Source: a virus. From it: DNA of 32,884 nucleotides. This document shows positions 16,201 through 23,729 of this stretch, in pieces. The notes below the pieces were generated by a model that saw only the letters and a program-made list of their open reading frames with translations, was not told the origin of the DNA and ran no database searches. The stretch lies in the IMG/VR virus record IMGVR_UViG_3300025168_000338, positions 1 to 32,884 of that record; one strand, written 5' to 3'. The translations under genes and the position numbers were made by a program. The first letter of the stretch is position 1. Each line of letters opens with the position of its first letter.

Positions 16201-16467
16201 TTATTTTCCCCCTACCTTGTTCTTTCTTAGGATTTCACAACAAAGTCTAATCTTTTGTGTAGACTGTAGGCTCCAAAACGAATCTTGTGGTATTTCGAAT
16301 CGCAACTCTATGTAAGAACATAGTTGTTTTCTAGACATAGTTTGAAATTCATCATCAATCTTTATTCCTAGTATTTCATCCGTGTTCTCATGTTTAGCGA
16401 AACTATCTAGAATCACATAGACTACTCCTGTTAGATAGATTAGTTTTCTTAAAATCCACTGAATCAT
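16201..16467 (-). CDS. 88-residue unknown protein
   Basis: Hydrophobic N-terminal segment (ILRKLIYLTGVVYVILDSFA) that could be a membrane anchor or buried helix, then MSRKQLCSYIELRFEI and a cysteine-containing helix. Start ATG 16467 overlaps the zinc-ribbon stop as ATGA after GGTGA. Function unknown. Confidence 0.65.
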   Translation of the reverse strand: MIQWILRKLIYLTGVVYVILDSFAKHENTDEILGIKIDDEFQTMSRKQLCSYIELRFEIPQDSFWSLQSTQKIRLCCEILRKNKVGGK

Positions 16468-16556
16468 TTTTCTTCACCCTCTAAACATACTTTACATTTA
16501 TTATATCTCCTAGAATAATAGGGAGACATCGTTCTCCAACAAGTCGGACATTTCAA
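16464..16556 (-). CDS. 30-residue zinc ribbon, TTG start
   Basis: Consists almost entirely of two cysteine knuckles, CPTC and CKVC, about 15 residues apart. TTG at 16556 has GGAGGAATAGAG upstream and lies two bases after the preceding stop; the stop is an ATGA overlap with the next gene. The perfect fit and codon pattern support expression of this very small protein. Confidence 0.6.
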   Translation of the reverse strand: MKCPTCWRTMSPYYSRRYNKCKVCLEGEEK

Positions 16557-16558
16557 CT

Positions 16559-16744
16559 CTATTCCTCCGAATACCCAAACGATTCAGCAAAACAATCTTT
16601 GCACATCTCAACTTCTATTCCAGTACCATACCTAACAGTCATTAGAGCATCCCGATTATCTTTACCACAAAACTTACAACTTAAGTTTAGGTTTAACCCC
16701 AAACAATTAGGGTTATCACAACAACTATAATTATTTTTGTTCAT
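16559..16744 (-). CDS. 61-residue zinc-binding protein
   Basis: Three cysteine clusters: CCDNPNC, CKFCGK and CKDC. ATG 16744 follows GGAGGAATAGT, overlapping the end of the GroEL gene; the longer frame has no ribosome binding site. Role unknown; possibly a small adaptor or regulator. Confidence 0.72.
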   Translation of the reverse strand: MNKNNYSCCDNPNCLGLNLNLSCKFCGKDNRDALMTVRYGTGIEVEMCKDCFAESFGYSEE

Positions 16745-16745
16745 A

Positions 16746-18242
16746 CTATTCCTCCAATAAAACCGCAACTTCTGTAGAATAAAACAATTGCGCTATTGAC
16801 ATAGCGGCTAAGAAACTGTTCTTAGTTACCTTAACAGGGTCATAGACTCCGGCTTCGGCCAAATCCTCAACAACATCAGTCAAAGCATTGAATCCCATAT
16901 CACCCTTCCATTCTTCTATACCTACAGGATGATGGCCGCTATTGAAGTGTAATTGTCTACATGGTTGTAGAAGAGATTCATAGAACCATTGTGGTATCTT
17001 GCTTTTAAATTCATTAGCAAAATTGATGAAAGGCATACCTCCTCCTACTACAATACCTTCCTCTAATGCCGCCTTAGTTGCATTAAGAGCATCATCTAGT
17101 CTTTCTTTCTTCTCTCTCATTTCAATAGATGAAGAGGCTCCGACTTGAATAGTGGCAACTCCTCCCTTTAACCTAGCAATTCTTGCTTTGAGCCTAGAAG
17201 CATCATGTCCTTTCATGTCTTCTAAGGCTCCCTTGAGGGAATTAATTCTTTCTTCAGTTTCTCCATCTCCACCAATAAAGGTAGTTGTTTCTTTAGTGAT
17301 TATAACTTTGTTACAAGTCCCTAAATCAAGTTCGGTAAATGAAGCAGGGTCGTCTTTGCTTTCGTGATTAAATACTCTTCCACCAATCATTGATTGCATA
17401 TCACCCAATTCATCTATTTGGGCATCACCGAAATTAGGAGCAAGAACAACAGCACATTGTACTGTTTGATTAATCAAATTCATAATCAAATTATTCATCG
17501 CTGAACCTTCCATCCCTTTACAGAATATGAGTAGAGGTTGTGATTTCTGCGAAGAATATTCCAAAAGAGGAATAATATCCTTGAAATTCCTAAATGGAAT
17601 GTTAGACATAAATATTAACGGGTTATTGAATTCTACTCTACCCGAATCAGTATTACACATCAAGTGGCTCAAATAGCCCTCAGTAATCTCCATACCTTCT
17701 CTAAGAATAAGATTCGTTTGATAGTTGTTAGATTCTTCCACTGTCACTATTCCATCTCTACCAACTTCATTTAGTGCTTCTTGTATTAGTTGACCCAATT
17801 GTTTGTCGTTGTTAGCAGCAATAGTGGCCACATTTAGAATATCCTCGTTCTCTACTTTAGTAGAAATAGCATCAAAATAATTTACCGCTTCTTCCTTCAA
17901 GTAATCTAAAAGAGAATTAAACTCATGTGGTTTAATTTTATTGTCTTCCGGCATATTTTGACATAACGCTTGAGCAAGAATACAAGCAGTAGTAGTTCCA
18001 TCACCGCTTCCTTCTTGGGCTTTACTTGCTAGATTTTGAACTAGTTGTATTCCCATTTGAACATAAGGGTCAGCACTAGAAATATGCTTAGTGATAGTAA
18101 CGCCGTCATTAATTATTACAGGGGGATTTCCCTGTAGAATTACTGTTTTTGCCTGTGGCCCCAAAGTGGGACTTACTGTATTTGCTACAATATTAATTCC
18201 TTCTAATAATTTTTGTTTAACTTCTTTTCCATTCAATATCAT
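16746..18242 (-). CDS. groEL: GroEL-type (group I) chaperonin subunit
   Basis: Of 498 residues (cellular GroEL is about 540). Group I signatures: TLGPQAKTVIL, NDGVTITKHI, ASKAQEGSGDGTTTACILAQ (ATP-binding GDGTT with the catalytic Asp), apical-domain residues TDSGRVEFNNPLIFMS, and EEGIVVGGGMPFINFANEF. This is the bacterial-type ring, not the archaeal thermosome. The GGM repeat tail is absent. ATG 18242 has GGTGGAAG upstream and overlaps the previous stop as ATGA. It probably folds virion or replication proteins together with the GroES-like protein at 18451-18669. Confidence 0.93.
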   Translation of the reverse strand: MILNGKEVKQKLLEGINIVANTVSPTLGPQAKTVILQGNPPVIINDGVTITKHISSADPYVQMGIQLVQNLASKAQEGSGDGTTTACILAQALCQNMPEDNKIKPHEFNSLLDYLKEEAVNYFDAISTKVENEDILNVATIAANNDKQLGQLIQEALNEVGRDGIVTVEESNNYQTNLILREGMEITEGYLSHLMCNTDSGRVEFNNPLIFMSNIPFRNFKDIIPLLEYSSQKSQPLLIFCKGMEGSAMNNLIMNLINQTVQCAVVLAPNFGDAQIDELGDMQSMIGGRVFNHESKDDPASFTELDLGTCNKVIITKETTTFIGGDGETEERINSLKGALEDMKGHDASRLKARIARLKGGVATIQVGASSSIEMREKKERLDDALNATKAALEEGIVVGGGMPFINFANEFKSKIPQWFYESLLQPCRQLHFNSGHHPVGIEEWKGDMGFNALTDVVEDLAEAGVYDPVKVTKNSFLAAMSIAQLFYSTEVAVLLEE

Positions 18243-18454
18243 TCTTCCACCAACCTTGTTTGGATTCCTCTCCATAAATCATATGCTTGTTTCTTTTCGG
18301 GTATTGTTTGTAATAGCATTTTAATCATCTTTAACAGAACCTCTAGTTCCCCAATTAAAAGCCTATCATCCATATCTTCTCTAAACAAGTCTCCGTTTTC
18401 AGTTACATCAATCATTCGTAACAAAGTGTCTTCGTATAACTCTATATCGTTCAT
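18239..18454 (-). CDS. 71-residue helical protein between groES-like and groEL
   Basis: Acidic and helical (LFREDMDDRLLIGELEVLLK; MIKMLLQTIPEKKQAYDLWR). It overlaps the genes on both sides by four bases, so all three should be co-translated. Not a known cochaperone; position suggests a substrate or chaperonin accessory, but this is inference. Confidence 0.68.
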   Translation of the reverse strand: MNDIELYEDTLLRMIDVTENGDLFREDMDDRLLIGELEVLLKMIKMLLQTIPEKKQAYDLWRGIQTRLVEE

Positions 18455-18669
18455 TCTACTATCCCCATGATAAACTTACTATCAATAAAAATCATATTTT
18501 CATGCTCATGAAACTTTTGATTTATATCAAATAAAACTTGACAATCTACTAAGTTAGGTTTAGAAGGACAAGATAAACAAACCCCAATGCCATCGTTCTT
18601 TACTTGAATACCACTACTAGTGATAGTGTTTTCAATCTCAATACAAGCATAATCTCCTACTGCTTTCAT
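18451..18669 (-). CDS. groES: GroES-like cochaperonin, short form
   Basis: Of 72 residues; host GroES is about 97. The ends match the Cpn10 barrel: KAVGDYACIEIE at the start and FIDSKFIMGIVE at the end (compare ...ESDILAIVE). ITSSGIQVKNDGIG fits the mobile loop, with SGIQV in place of GGIVL, that contacts GroEL. The middle is shortened and holds two cysteines. The groEL gene follows after one small gene. The match is one of pattern, but gene order makes it persuasive; T4-type gp31 cochaperonins are likewise strongly diverged. Confidence 0.68.
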   Translation of the reverse strand: MKAVGDYACIEIENTITSSGIQVKNDGIGVCLSCPSKPNLVDCQVLFDINQKFHEHENMIFIDSKFIMGIVE

Positions 18670-19313
18670 TCTTCTTCACCAACCTCTGCTAATTTATGTG
18701 ACCATGTTTGGGTTTCTTCATATTGGTTATCAACAAAGATATCTAACTCATATGGTTCTTTTTGTGTCCAGTGACCAAAATGCTCTACCCCGCCTAAGAC
18801 ATAGGCTTCTTTCATTAGAAGTTGCCAATTAGCAACAGTATTAATATCTACACCGCTAAAATATGCCCTACCGAATGGATGAGTATGAGTCCAACACCTA
18901 ATAGGAAGTTTCATTCCTACAGGTGGCTGCATTCCAAATTCTACATATCCCGAAGAACCTGTTGTAACATAACAATCGTTTCTCCCATCAATAACTACTT
19001 GCACTTCAAGACCCGGTAATATCTCAGTTGAAGCATGCCAAATAGCGCCAAAGAATGCTTCACTCTTATAGGATGTCATATCTACCGTATGTCTGTTATT
19101 CCAATCAACACCAATACTTTTCAATTCTAACATACCTTCTTCAACCCATACATTTAGTATGTGTTGTTCAGCCCTTGCTCTAGCCTTTTCTAGAGCCTCA
19201 AATTCTTTCTGTGCTTCATTAATTTGTAAATCCTCAAGAAATTTATCATAACCATCATCATGATATTCTTTTTTCTCTTCTTCACTTAATGCCCAATCGC
19301 CAGTTTTACTCAT
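18666..19313 (-). CDS. JAB/JAMM metalloprotease, probable ubiquitin-like-protein processing peptidase
   Basis: Of 215 residues. The full JAMM zinc motif is present: HTHPFGRAYFSGVD, that is H-x-H, seven residues, S-x-x-D, near residue 140, with an upstream glutamate in ILPGLEVQVV. The N-terminal 60 residues are a charged coiled segment. Such enzymes remove ubiquitin-like proteins or trim them behind a GG. The E1-like gene is next but one upstream and a GG-ending small protein lies 3.8 kb upstream. ATG 19313 has GGTGA upstream. Other known roles of phage JAB domains are tail assembly and DNA repair (RadC), neither suggested by context. Confidence 0.87.
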   Translation of the reverse strand: MSKTGDWALSEEEKKEYHDDGYDKFLEDLQINEAQKEFEALEKARARAEQHILNVWVEEGMLELKSIGVDWNNRHTVDMTSYKSEAFFGAIWHASTEILPGLEVQVVIDGRNDCYVTTGSSGYVEFGMQPPVGMKLPIRCWTHTHPFGRAYFSGVDINTVANWQLLMKEAYVLGGVEHFGHWTQKEPYELDIFVDNQYEETQTWSHKLAEVGEEE

Positions 19314-19617
19314 TCTTTTCACCACTTAGTTTGTCTAATTTTCTTTGTAATTTATTTATTTTCGCAGCCAATCTTCTTTGCCTTCTAGTAAAGTTCTCAT
19401 TTACTATGTTACCTGCTTTCTTTTGCATCTTAACCTTCTTAGAAGCATCTAATAGAAGGACTACGCCCTCTTCGGATTCGTCATCAAATAGTTTTTCTAA
19501 TCGACCTGCTATTGTTTTATAGGAGGCATCAAATCTTTCTCTTGCTTCTTCAATACTTAGTTCATAAAAATTAACTAATAAATCTAATTCTTTTTCTTTT
19601 GTCCATTTCTTACTCAT
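19306..19617 (-). CDS. HTH protein with basic coiled tail (103 residues)
   Basis: The N-terminal 50 residues WTKEKELDLLVNFYELSIEE followed by ERFDASYKTIAGRLEKL resemble a Myb/SANT-like or GcrA-like helix-turn-helix. The C-terminal part is basic and coiled (RRQRRLAAKINKLQRKLDKL). Lies between, and overlaps, the E1-like and JAB genes, and may regulate or serve that pair. Confidence 0.65.
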   Translation of the reverse strand: MSKKWTKEKELDLLVNFYELSIEEARERFDASYKTIAGRLEKLFDDESEEGVVLLLDASKKVKMQKKAGNIVNENFTRRQRRLAAKINKLQRKLDKLSGEKNE

Positions 19618-20177
19618 AGGTTCACCACCATATATTCTTTAACTTGCTCATCATTAAACCATCTTTGAGTCCATTGTGCGCCCATTCCTGCAATAGCCAC
19701 TTGCATAAAATGAACTCCTTTATTTGAACCATCCCATGAATCCCCTTGACAACTAAATGAACCATCTTTTCCCGCTAAAAGCATATCATACATCTTAGGG
19801 TCTGCTTTATGCGACACAAGTGCGGCATTTCTACCTTGCGCTCTAAGGTCAAGCCATTTAACGGTTGTGTTGTATAATGTTCTTCTAACTGATAAATTGT
19901 CTACACAACAAATAACCAAGTCATATTCTTGCATCTGTTTTTCTGTTAGAATAGGATATTTAATTGCTCTCAATACAGATTTATTATAAGTATCTTTCAT
20001 CACCAACGCTTTGTTTTGTGCTACATTGTCAGCGTTAAAGTTTTGATATGGTAGATTCTTTGTTTCTACCGTATCGGGGTCTGCTACTGTTATGTTATAC
20101 AATTCTACTTTATCTAAAAGCGGTATTAAGAAACTCCCAATACCACCTGCTCCGATTACTAATATTTTTCTTTTCAT
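19614..20177 (-). CDS. E1/ThiF-like activating enzyme, minimal form
   Basis: Of 187 residues, shorter than ThiF/MoeB (about 250). Rossmann motif ILVIGAGGIGSFLIPLL, then VADPDTVETKNLPYQNF (the D-x-D...NL motif that holds ATP), VICCVDNLSVRR (the acidic D...R motif) and a lone cysteine in GSFSCQGDSW that may be the thioester or a relict zinc cysteine. Known members adenylate the C-terminal glycine of ubiquitin-like proteins. ATG 20177 has GGAGAG upstream. Adjacent to JAB-containing genes, which argues for a ubiquitin-like pathway instead of thiamin synthesis. Confidence 0.85.
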   Translation of the reverse strand: MKRKILVIGAGGIGSFLIPLLDKVELYNITVADPDTVETKNLPYQNFNADNVAQNKALVMKDTYNKSVLRAIKYPILTEKQMQEYDLVICCVDNLSVRRTLYNTTVKWLDLRAQGRNAALVSHKADPKMYDMLLAGKDGSFSCQGDSWDGSNKGVHFMQVAIAGMGAQWTQRWFNDEQVKEYMVVNL

Positions 20178-20179
20178 AT

Positions 20180-20338
20180 TTATTCTCTCCTTATTTCGTT
20201 TTCTTCTAATATTTCTATGACCCAATTCTTTATGTCAAACCAATATATCAGTTGATGAGTTTTCAGTATGTCTAATTTTTCTCCAATTTCTTCTAAAATC
20301 TTTCTCTTCTTTTCTTCAAAATCTTTTTCTACATACAT
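20180..20338 (-). CDS. 52-residue charged helical protein
   Basis: ATG 20338 has GAGGTGA upstream; stop TAA lies two bases before the E1-like ATG. Charged helices (DFEEKKRKILEEIGEKLDIL) with a tryptophan-rich middle (LIYWFDIKNWVIEILEE). Function unknown. Confidence 0.6.
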   Translation of the reverse strand: MYVEKDFEEKKRKILEEIGEKLDILKTHQLIYWFDIKNWVIEILEENEIRRE

Positions 20339-20339
20339 A

Positions 20340-20549
20340 TTATTCACCTCTATTAATTATTCCTTTATCTAACAACTCTTGGTAGTTATCCATCCAACTA
20401 CCTAGAATCTTTATTGCTTCTCTTCGGCCTATGCCAAACTCCTCTCTCAAATATGGAGTAGCATCAAACATATTAGTGACTCCACTTTGCCGTAATTCTT
20501 CTAAATATACATAATATTCATACCATTCTTCTTTTATTTCTTTACTCAT
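20340..20549 (-). CDS. 69-residue possible HTH protein
   Basis: Acidic aromatic N-terminus (EEWYEYYVYLEELRQSGVTN) followed by LREEFGIGRREAIKILGSWM, which could be a helix-turn-helix. Overlaps the end of the TFB gene by eight bases. Similar small proteins occur widely in phages, but I cannot assign a role. Confidence 0.65.
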   Translation of the reverse strand: MSKEIKEEWYEYYVYLEELRQSGVTNMFDATPYLREEFGIGRREAIKILGSWMDNYQELLDKGIINRGE

Positions 20550-21405
20550 TTTTAATCACCATTGTTATTTTCTTTCCCTTTATTTGTTTTAAATTATCCT
20601 TTCCTATCAAATTTAATATTGCTTTTGTTTGTCTCCAAATAACCCACTCGGAGAATCCAGTTCTCTTTGAAATCATTTGTTTCGTTATGTCCTTTCTAAC
20701 ATTACAATTAGCCGCTATCCATGCAATACAGGCGTAATAAGAACGCCCTTTGTTAAAATCACTATCTACTATGACTGTCTCAAAATGTTCTAAAACCTCA
20801 TAACATTGTTCATTGAATTTAGACCCACCCATTATCTTCAATAACACCCGTTCTAGTTGATATTGGGGGTTAATTGGCTTTCTACTAACCATGTTCTTAT
20901 TCAGTTTATTCATCTCTCTTAGTAGTCTTTTGATTGTTTTTGTCCTAGCCTTAAATTCGCTATTTACATCAACTAAAGAGTAAGGAGTTCCATTTTCTTT
21001 CAGCACATAATATACTACTGCTGTTGCTCTAGCCTCATGCTGAGAATTACCGAACACTCCTTTTCTATTACAGAATAGATAGAATTCTTCTACTCTTTTC
21101 TTTAAAGGAGAGTTGGGTTGTATAGAACTCAACACCATATTACAGTGAATTAAACCTTTTTGAATATGCTGTGAGAATACAGAACGGTTGTTTAGACTAC
21201 TTAACCGATGGTTAGGTATCATAGAACCTAGAGTATTACCATCAATAGAGTGCTTCCTTTCACCATTAACATCTAGACTATACACTGTTTGTTCGAATAT
21301 TTCTGTAACTAAAACAAGGCCACATTCTAAACAGGCATGTTCTCCTAGCCTTTCATCAAATTCACTCTGTATATCCTTCTCGCAATTTTCGCAAAACATC
21401 TTCAT
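20542..21405 (-). CDS. tfb: Transcription initiation factor B (TFB/TFIIB homologue)
   Basis: Of 287 residues. N-terminal zinc ribbon CENCEKDI...CLECGLVL with the classic second knuckle, then a B-reader/linker segment (NHRLSSLNNRS) and two cyclin-like repeats (EARATAVVYYVLKENG; YYACIAWIAANCN...SEWVIWRQ). It would let the virus redirect host RNA polymerase to its own TATA/BRE promoters, such as the motif shared at 23350 and 28003. ATG 21405 overlaps the upstream gene by 44 bases; ATG 21399 is possible. Confidence 0.9.
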   Translation of the reverse strand: MKMFCENCEKDIQSEFDERLGEHACLECGLVLVTEIFEQTVYSLDVNGERKHSIDGNTLGSMIPNHRLSSLNNRSVFSQHIQKGLIHCNMVLSSIQPNSPLKKRVEEFYLFCNRKGVFGNSQHEARATAVVYYVLKENGTPYSLVDVNSEFKARTKTIKRLLREMNKLNKNMVSRKPINPQYQLERVLLKIMGGSKFNEQCYEVLEHFETVIVDSDFNKGRSYYACIAWIAANCNVRKDITKQMISKRTGFSEWVIWRQTKAILNLIGKDNLKQIKGKKITMVIKNE

Positions 21406-22516
21406 CCACTCTTATTTCATCATCACTAGGTGCGATGTAACTTTTTATTGTATTAACTATTTTTATTGTATGGTTGTCATTTAATAACGCCAATGCTCTA
21501 GTAGCGTACTGGTCGCCCAATGGAGAGCCTTTGGCCATATTATCTATACATATCGGCCCTTTCCAAATTTTGGTAGGGGTACCTTCTTTAAATGTGTCTT
21601 CTTGTAAAATAAAGGTTGATACGCTTTGAAGTGAAGTAGTTGTATAATCAGTATTACCCCTAGAAGTTAATCTCCAATCATGTATTTTACCCTTAACAAC
21701 TAAGTGTTCTAATCTTCCCTCTTTATCAAAGAACGGAATTAATCTTTTTTGGTGTTGCACTAACATATCTTCTACCAATTGCATTGCCCTTCTCTCAACT
21801 ATATCGCCCATTCTATTCTGTTGAAGGAATGCTACCATTACTGTAAGTTGGGATTCAGTGGGTTCTTTACCCACCAAGACTGAATATAATTTTTTAGGTG
21901 AAAGTCTTCTCCAATTTTTGCTTCTTTCTTTGCCATGAAGATAAAAATTACAATAAACATCTAACTCTTTAGCAGTAAGAGTTCCCCATACACCATCACT
22001 TACTTCTATGCCAAACTCATTATCACCTATTTGCTGACAGTTTAGTCTAACTTCTATTTTATTAAAGTCTTCATAGAAGTGAAAGGGGACTTTGTTTTCT
22101 AAACAATACCTAACATTCTCAGGTAGGTTAAGAGTGGAATACAAACTCAGCATTAGTTTTTCTGCATCTTCTTCAAAGCAAGATTTGTAAGTTATTCTTG
22201 CTAATGCTGAAGCCATAGTTTGTAAACTAACATATTGCCCTTGAAGTTTCAATCTACTTCCACTTCTTCCTATAAGGATAGGACAGGACTTAATCATGAG
22301 CATGGTGCTAAAATTACCTGTTGGTATACTCCAAGTATAACCATTACGGCGGGCAATTAAATTTTTCCAAAACTTGGTTATCCCTGCGTGAACAGGGTCT
22401 TTATCTTCTCTTTCAAAGGAAACCGTGGCTCTCGTTGGGAGACGAAGGTCTTTTGAAGTTACTTCTGTTTCATAATATTCTCTACTATCATTAGGTTTTT
22501 TAATTTCTATTTTCAT
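21362..22516 (-). CDS. Conserved-looking 384-residue protein of unknown function
   Basis: I do not recognise the family. Two regions have the look of conserved motifs: DWRLTSRGNTDYTTTSLQSV near residue 290 and ICIDNMAKGSPLGDQYATRA followed by LALLNDNHTIKIVNTI near residue 335. The protein is well folded in composition (mixed alpha/beta, four cysteines). It is the largest uncharacterised protein here apart from the 427-residue one and is immediately upstream of TFB. Confidence 0.8.
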   Translation of the reverse strand: MKIEIKKPNDSREYYETEVTSKDLRLPTRATVSFEREDKDPVHAGITKFWKNLIARRNGYTWSIPTGNFSTMLMIKSCPILIGRSGSRLKLQGQYVSLQTMASALARITYKSCFEEDAEKLMLSLYSTLNLPENVRYCLENKVPFHFYEDFNKIEVRLNCQQIGDNEFGIEVSDGVWGTLTAKELDVYCNFYLHGKERSKNWRRLSPKKLYSVLVGKEPTESQLTVMVAFLQQNRMGDIVERRAMQLVEDMLVQHQKRLIPFFDKEGRLEHLVVKGKIHDWRLTSRGNTDYTTTSLQSVSTFILQEDTFKEGTPTKIWKGPICIDNMAKGSPLGDQYATRALALLNDNHTIKIVNTIKSYIAPSDDEIRVDEDVLRKLREGYTE

Positions 22517-22520
22517 TTTA

Positions 22521-22685
22521 TCACATCATATACATTTTATTATTATCTACATCACATTCTTGATGTATTTCCTTTGCTATATCTTGGGCTGTCATCAATT
22601 GACCTCCGCAAACTCTACAGCGTGTTGCTATATTTTTATTCTTTCTCTTATTGAGAATATATTCGGGGTTCTGTTCTTTTGTCAT
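22521..22685 (-). CDS. 54-residue zinc-knuckle protein
   Basis: Basic N-terminus (ILNKRKNKNIATRCRVCGGQ) with CRVC and a further Cys-His pair (EIHQEC). ATG 22685 has GAGGAATTTAA upstream and overlaps the end of the 125-residue gene by 38 bases. Resembles small phage zinc-finger proteins; role unknown. Confidence 0.6.
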   Translation of the reverse strand: MTKEQNPEYILNKRKNKNIATRCRVCGGQLMTAQDIAKEIHQECDVDNNKMYMM

Positions 22686-23025
22686 TTAAATTCCTCATTT
22701 TTTCTAACATATCTGTTTTTATAGTACAGATATTACAATTATAATCATGACAATTTTCGTCATGATATCTTAAGGCATCTCTATAATGAGTGAGATTCTC
22801 ATCTAGATATGCGTTGAATCCGATATTTACGGCTTCGGGTAATTCCCAAAGACATAAGTGTAGTTGTCTGCGCCAAAAAATATATTTTTCTTTTTCGGGC
22901 ATGGTTCTATTATTTGAGATAATATCTCTAGCGTTATCAATTCTCAAAAGAGAATCATTAGATAAGTTTTGAGAGAAAACTAATACCGTAGTCAAAAACT
23001 CTTGATACGAATTAAATCCTCTCAA
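22648..23025 (-). CDS. 125-residue unknown protein, TTG start
   Basis: TTG 23025 follows GGTGATGTT. Helical protein with tryptophans (KEKYIFWRRQLHLCLWELPE) and a cysteine/histidine cluster (ENCHDYNCNICTIK) near the C-terminus that may bind a metal. Preceded by a hairpin at 23043-23076 that separates it from the ubiquitin-like gene. Confidence 0.7.
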   Translation of the reverse strand: MRGFNSYQEFLTTVLVFSQNLSNDSLLRIDNARDIISNNRTMPEKEKYIFWRRQLHLCLWELPEAVNIGFNAYLDENLTHYRDALRYHDENCHDYNCNICTIKTDMLEKMRNLNDKRTEPRIYSQ

Positions 23026-23042
23026 AACATCACCTAAATAGG

Positions 23043-23076
23043 AGGGAGAGACTACTAATTACAGGTAGTCTCCCCC
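23043..23076 (-). terminator. Hairpin between the ubiquitin-like gene and the downstream operon
   Basis: GAGACTAC pairs with GTAGTCTC around a nine-base loop, with more G/C pairing outside it after one mismatch. It follows the 23104-23310 stop by about 28 bases. There is no long U tract, so attenuation or transcript-end protection is as likely as full termination. Confidence 0.45.
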
Positions 23077-23103
23077 ATTGGTATGAAGTATTGTTGAATA
23101 GCC

Positions 23104-23310
23104 TTACTCGCTTCCTCCAACAATTGCAGGGGTCAAATCTACTGATGTGACCTCATCCCAATTAACATTCGAAATGTCTTCTCTTGCTACCATTTCCCCA
23201 TCAATAAAACACCAATGGGTTGGGTGTGTATCTATTTGTTCGATGATGCTTTCACTACTCATCATTACTTCTGTATGTCCTGTTTCATTCATTATTCTTA
23301 ATTTAATCAT
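23104..23310 (-). CDS. Ubiquitin-like beta-grasp protein with C-terminal GG plus two residues
   Basis: Of 68 residues. The pattern fits ThiS/MoaD/Ubl: strand 1 MIKLRIMNETGHTEVMM, a short helix ESIIEQI, strand WCFIDGEMVAREDI, then VTSVDLTPAIVGGSE. The DGEMVA turn and the closing V-x-L-x-P-A-I-V-G-G are typical of sulfur carriers and prokaryotic ubiquitin-like modifiers. The two residues after GG would have to be trimmed, a job for the JAB protein at 18666-19313, before activation by the E1-like protein at 19614-20177. It has its own promoter (23350-23364) and GGAAGTGA before the ATG. Fold assignment is by eye. Confidence 0.65.
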   Translation of the reverse strand: MIKLRIMNETGHTEVMMSSESIIEQIDTHPTHWCFIDGEMVAREDISNVNWDEVTSVDLTPAIVGGSE

Positions 23311-23349
23311 TTTTTCACTTCCGTTTCATTCTATTCATTCTTCATACCT

Positions 23350-23364
23350 TATTTAAAGGAGTCT
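23350..23364 (-). promoter_or_regulatory. BRE/TATA promoter for the ubiquitin-like gene
   Basis: On the minus strand it reads AGACTCCTTTAAATA, a TATA box with upstream BRE-like bases. The same 15 bases occur at 28003-28017. A start site about 25 bases downstream leaves a leader of roughly 20 bases with a ribosome binding site. Confidence 0.65.
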
Positions 23365-23468
23365 TATTCTAACTCATAATCATTTTCGGCTAAAAGCCCA
23401 AGCATGAATGCTCCTGTTCCTATTGCTACTGCTGCTATTACTATTTTTCCTATTATTTTTCCTATCAT
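23364..23468 (-). CDS. 34-residue membrane miniprotein
   Basis: One glycine/alanine-rich hydrophobic helix (IGKIVIAAVAIGTGAFMLGL) plus an acidic tail. ATG 23468 follows GAGTGATTAA, overlapping the stop context of the upstream gene. Possibly a small pore or anchor such as a holin-like protein, but length alone cannot show this. Confidence 0.55.
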   Translation of the reverse strand: MIGKIIGKIVIAAVAIGTGAFMLGLLAENDYELE

Positions 23469-23472
23469 TTAA

Positions 23473-23718
23473 TCACTCATCCATCTTTTCAAAAGTTCTC
23501 TGTTCGCTCAAGTACGATGTTAATATCGAATCCAATTTGACTTGGAGGTTCTCAATAATACCTACTATCACTTTTCTATTTAAACTAATCCAAATACGGT
23601 GATGAACATTCAACACCACTTTGGGGCTATCATTCTCATTTTGGGTTATTACTATTGGAGGCATTTCCTCTGTATTAATAACTCTAAATTCTACTTGTGT
23701 TTTTTCTTCTACTATCAT
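23473..23718 (-). CDS. 81-residue unknown protein
   Basis: Beta-rich N-terminal half (TQVEFRVINTEEMPPIVITQ; KVVLNVHHRIWISLN) followed by one helix (VGIIENLQVKLDSILTSYL). Not recognised. I considered a beta-grasp fold, but there is no C-terminal glycine pair. Confidence 0.65.
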   Translation of the reverse strand: MIVEEKTQVEFRVINTEEMPPIVITQNENDSPKVVLNVHHRIWISLNRKVIVGIIENLQVKLDSILTSYLSEQRTFEKMDE

Positions 23719-23729
23719 TTTATCATCTC

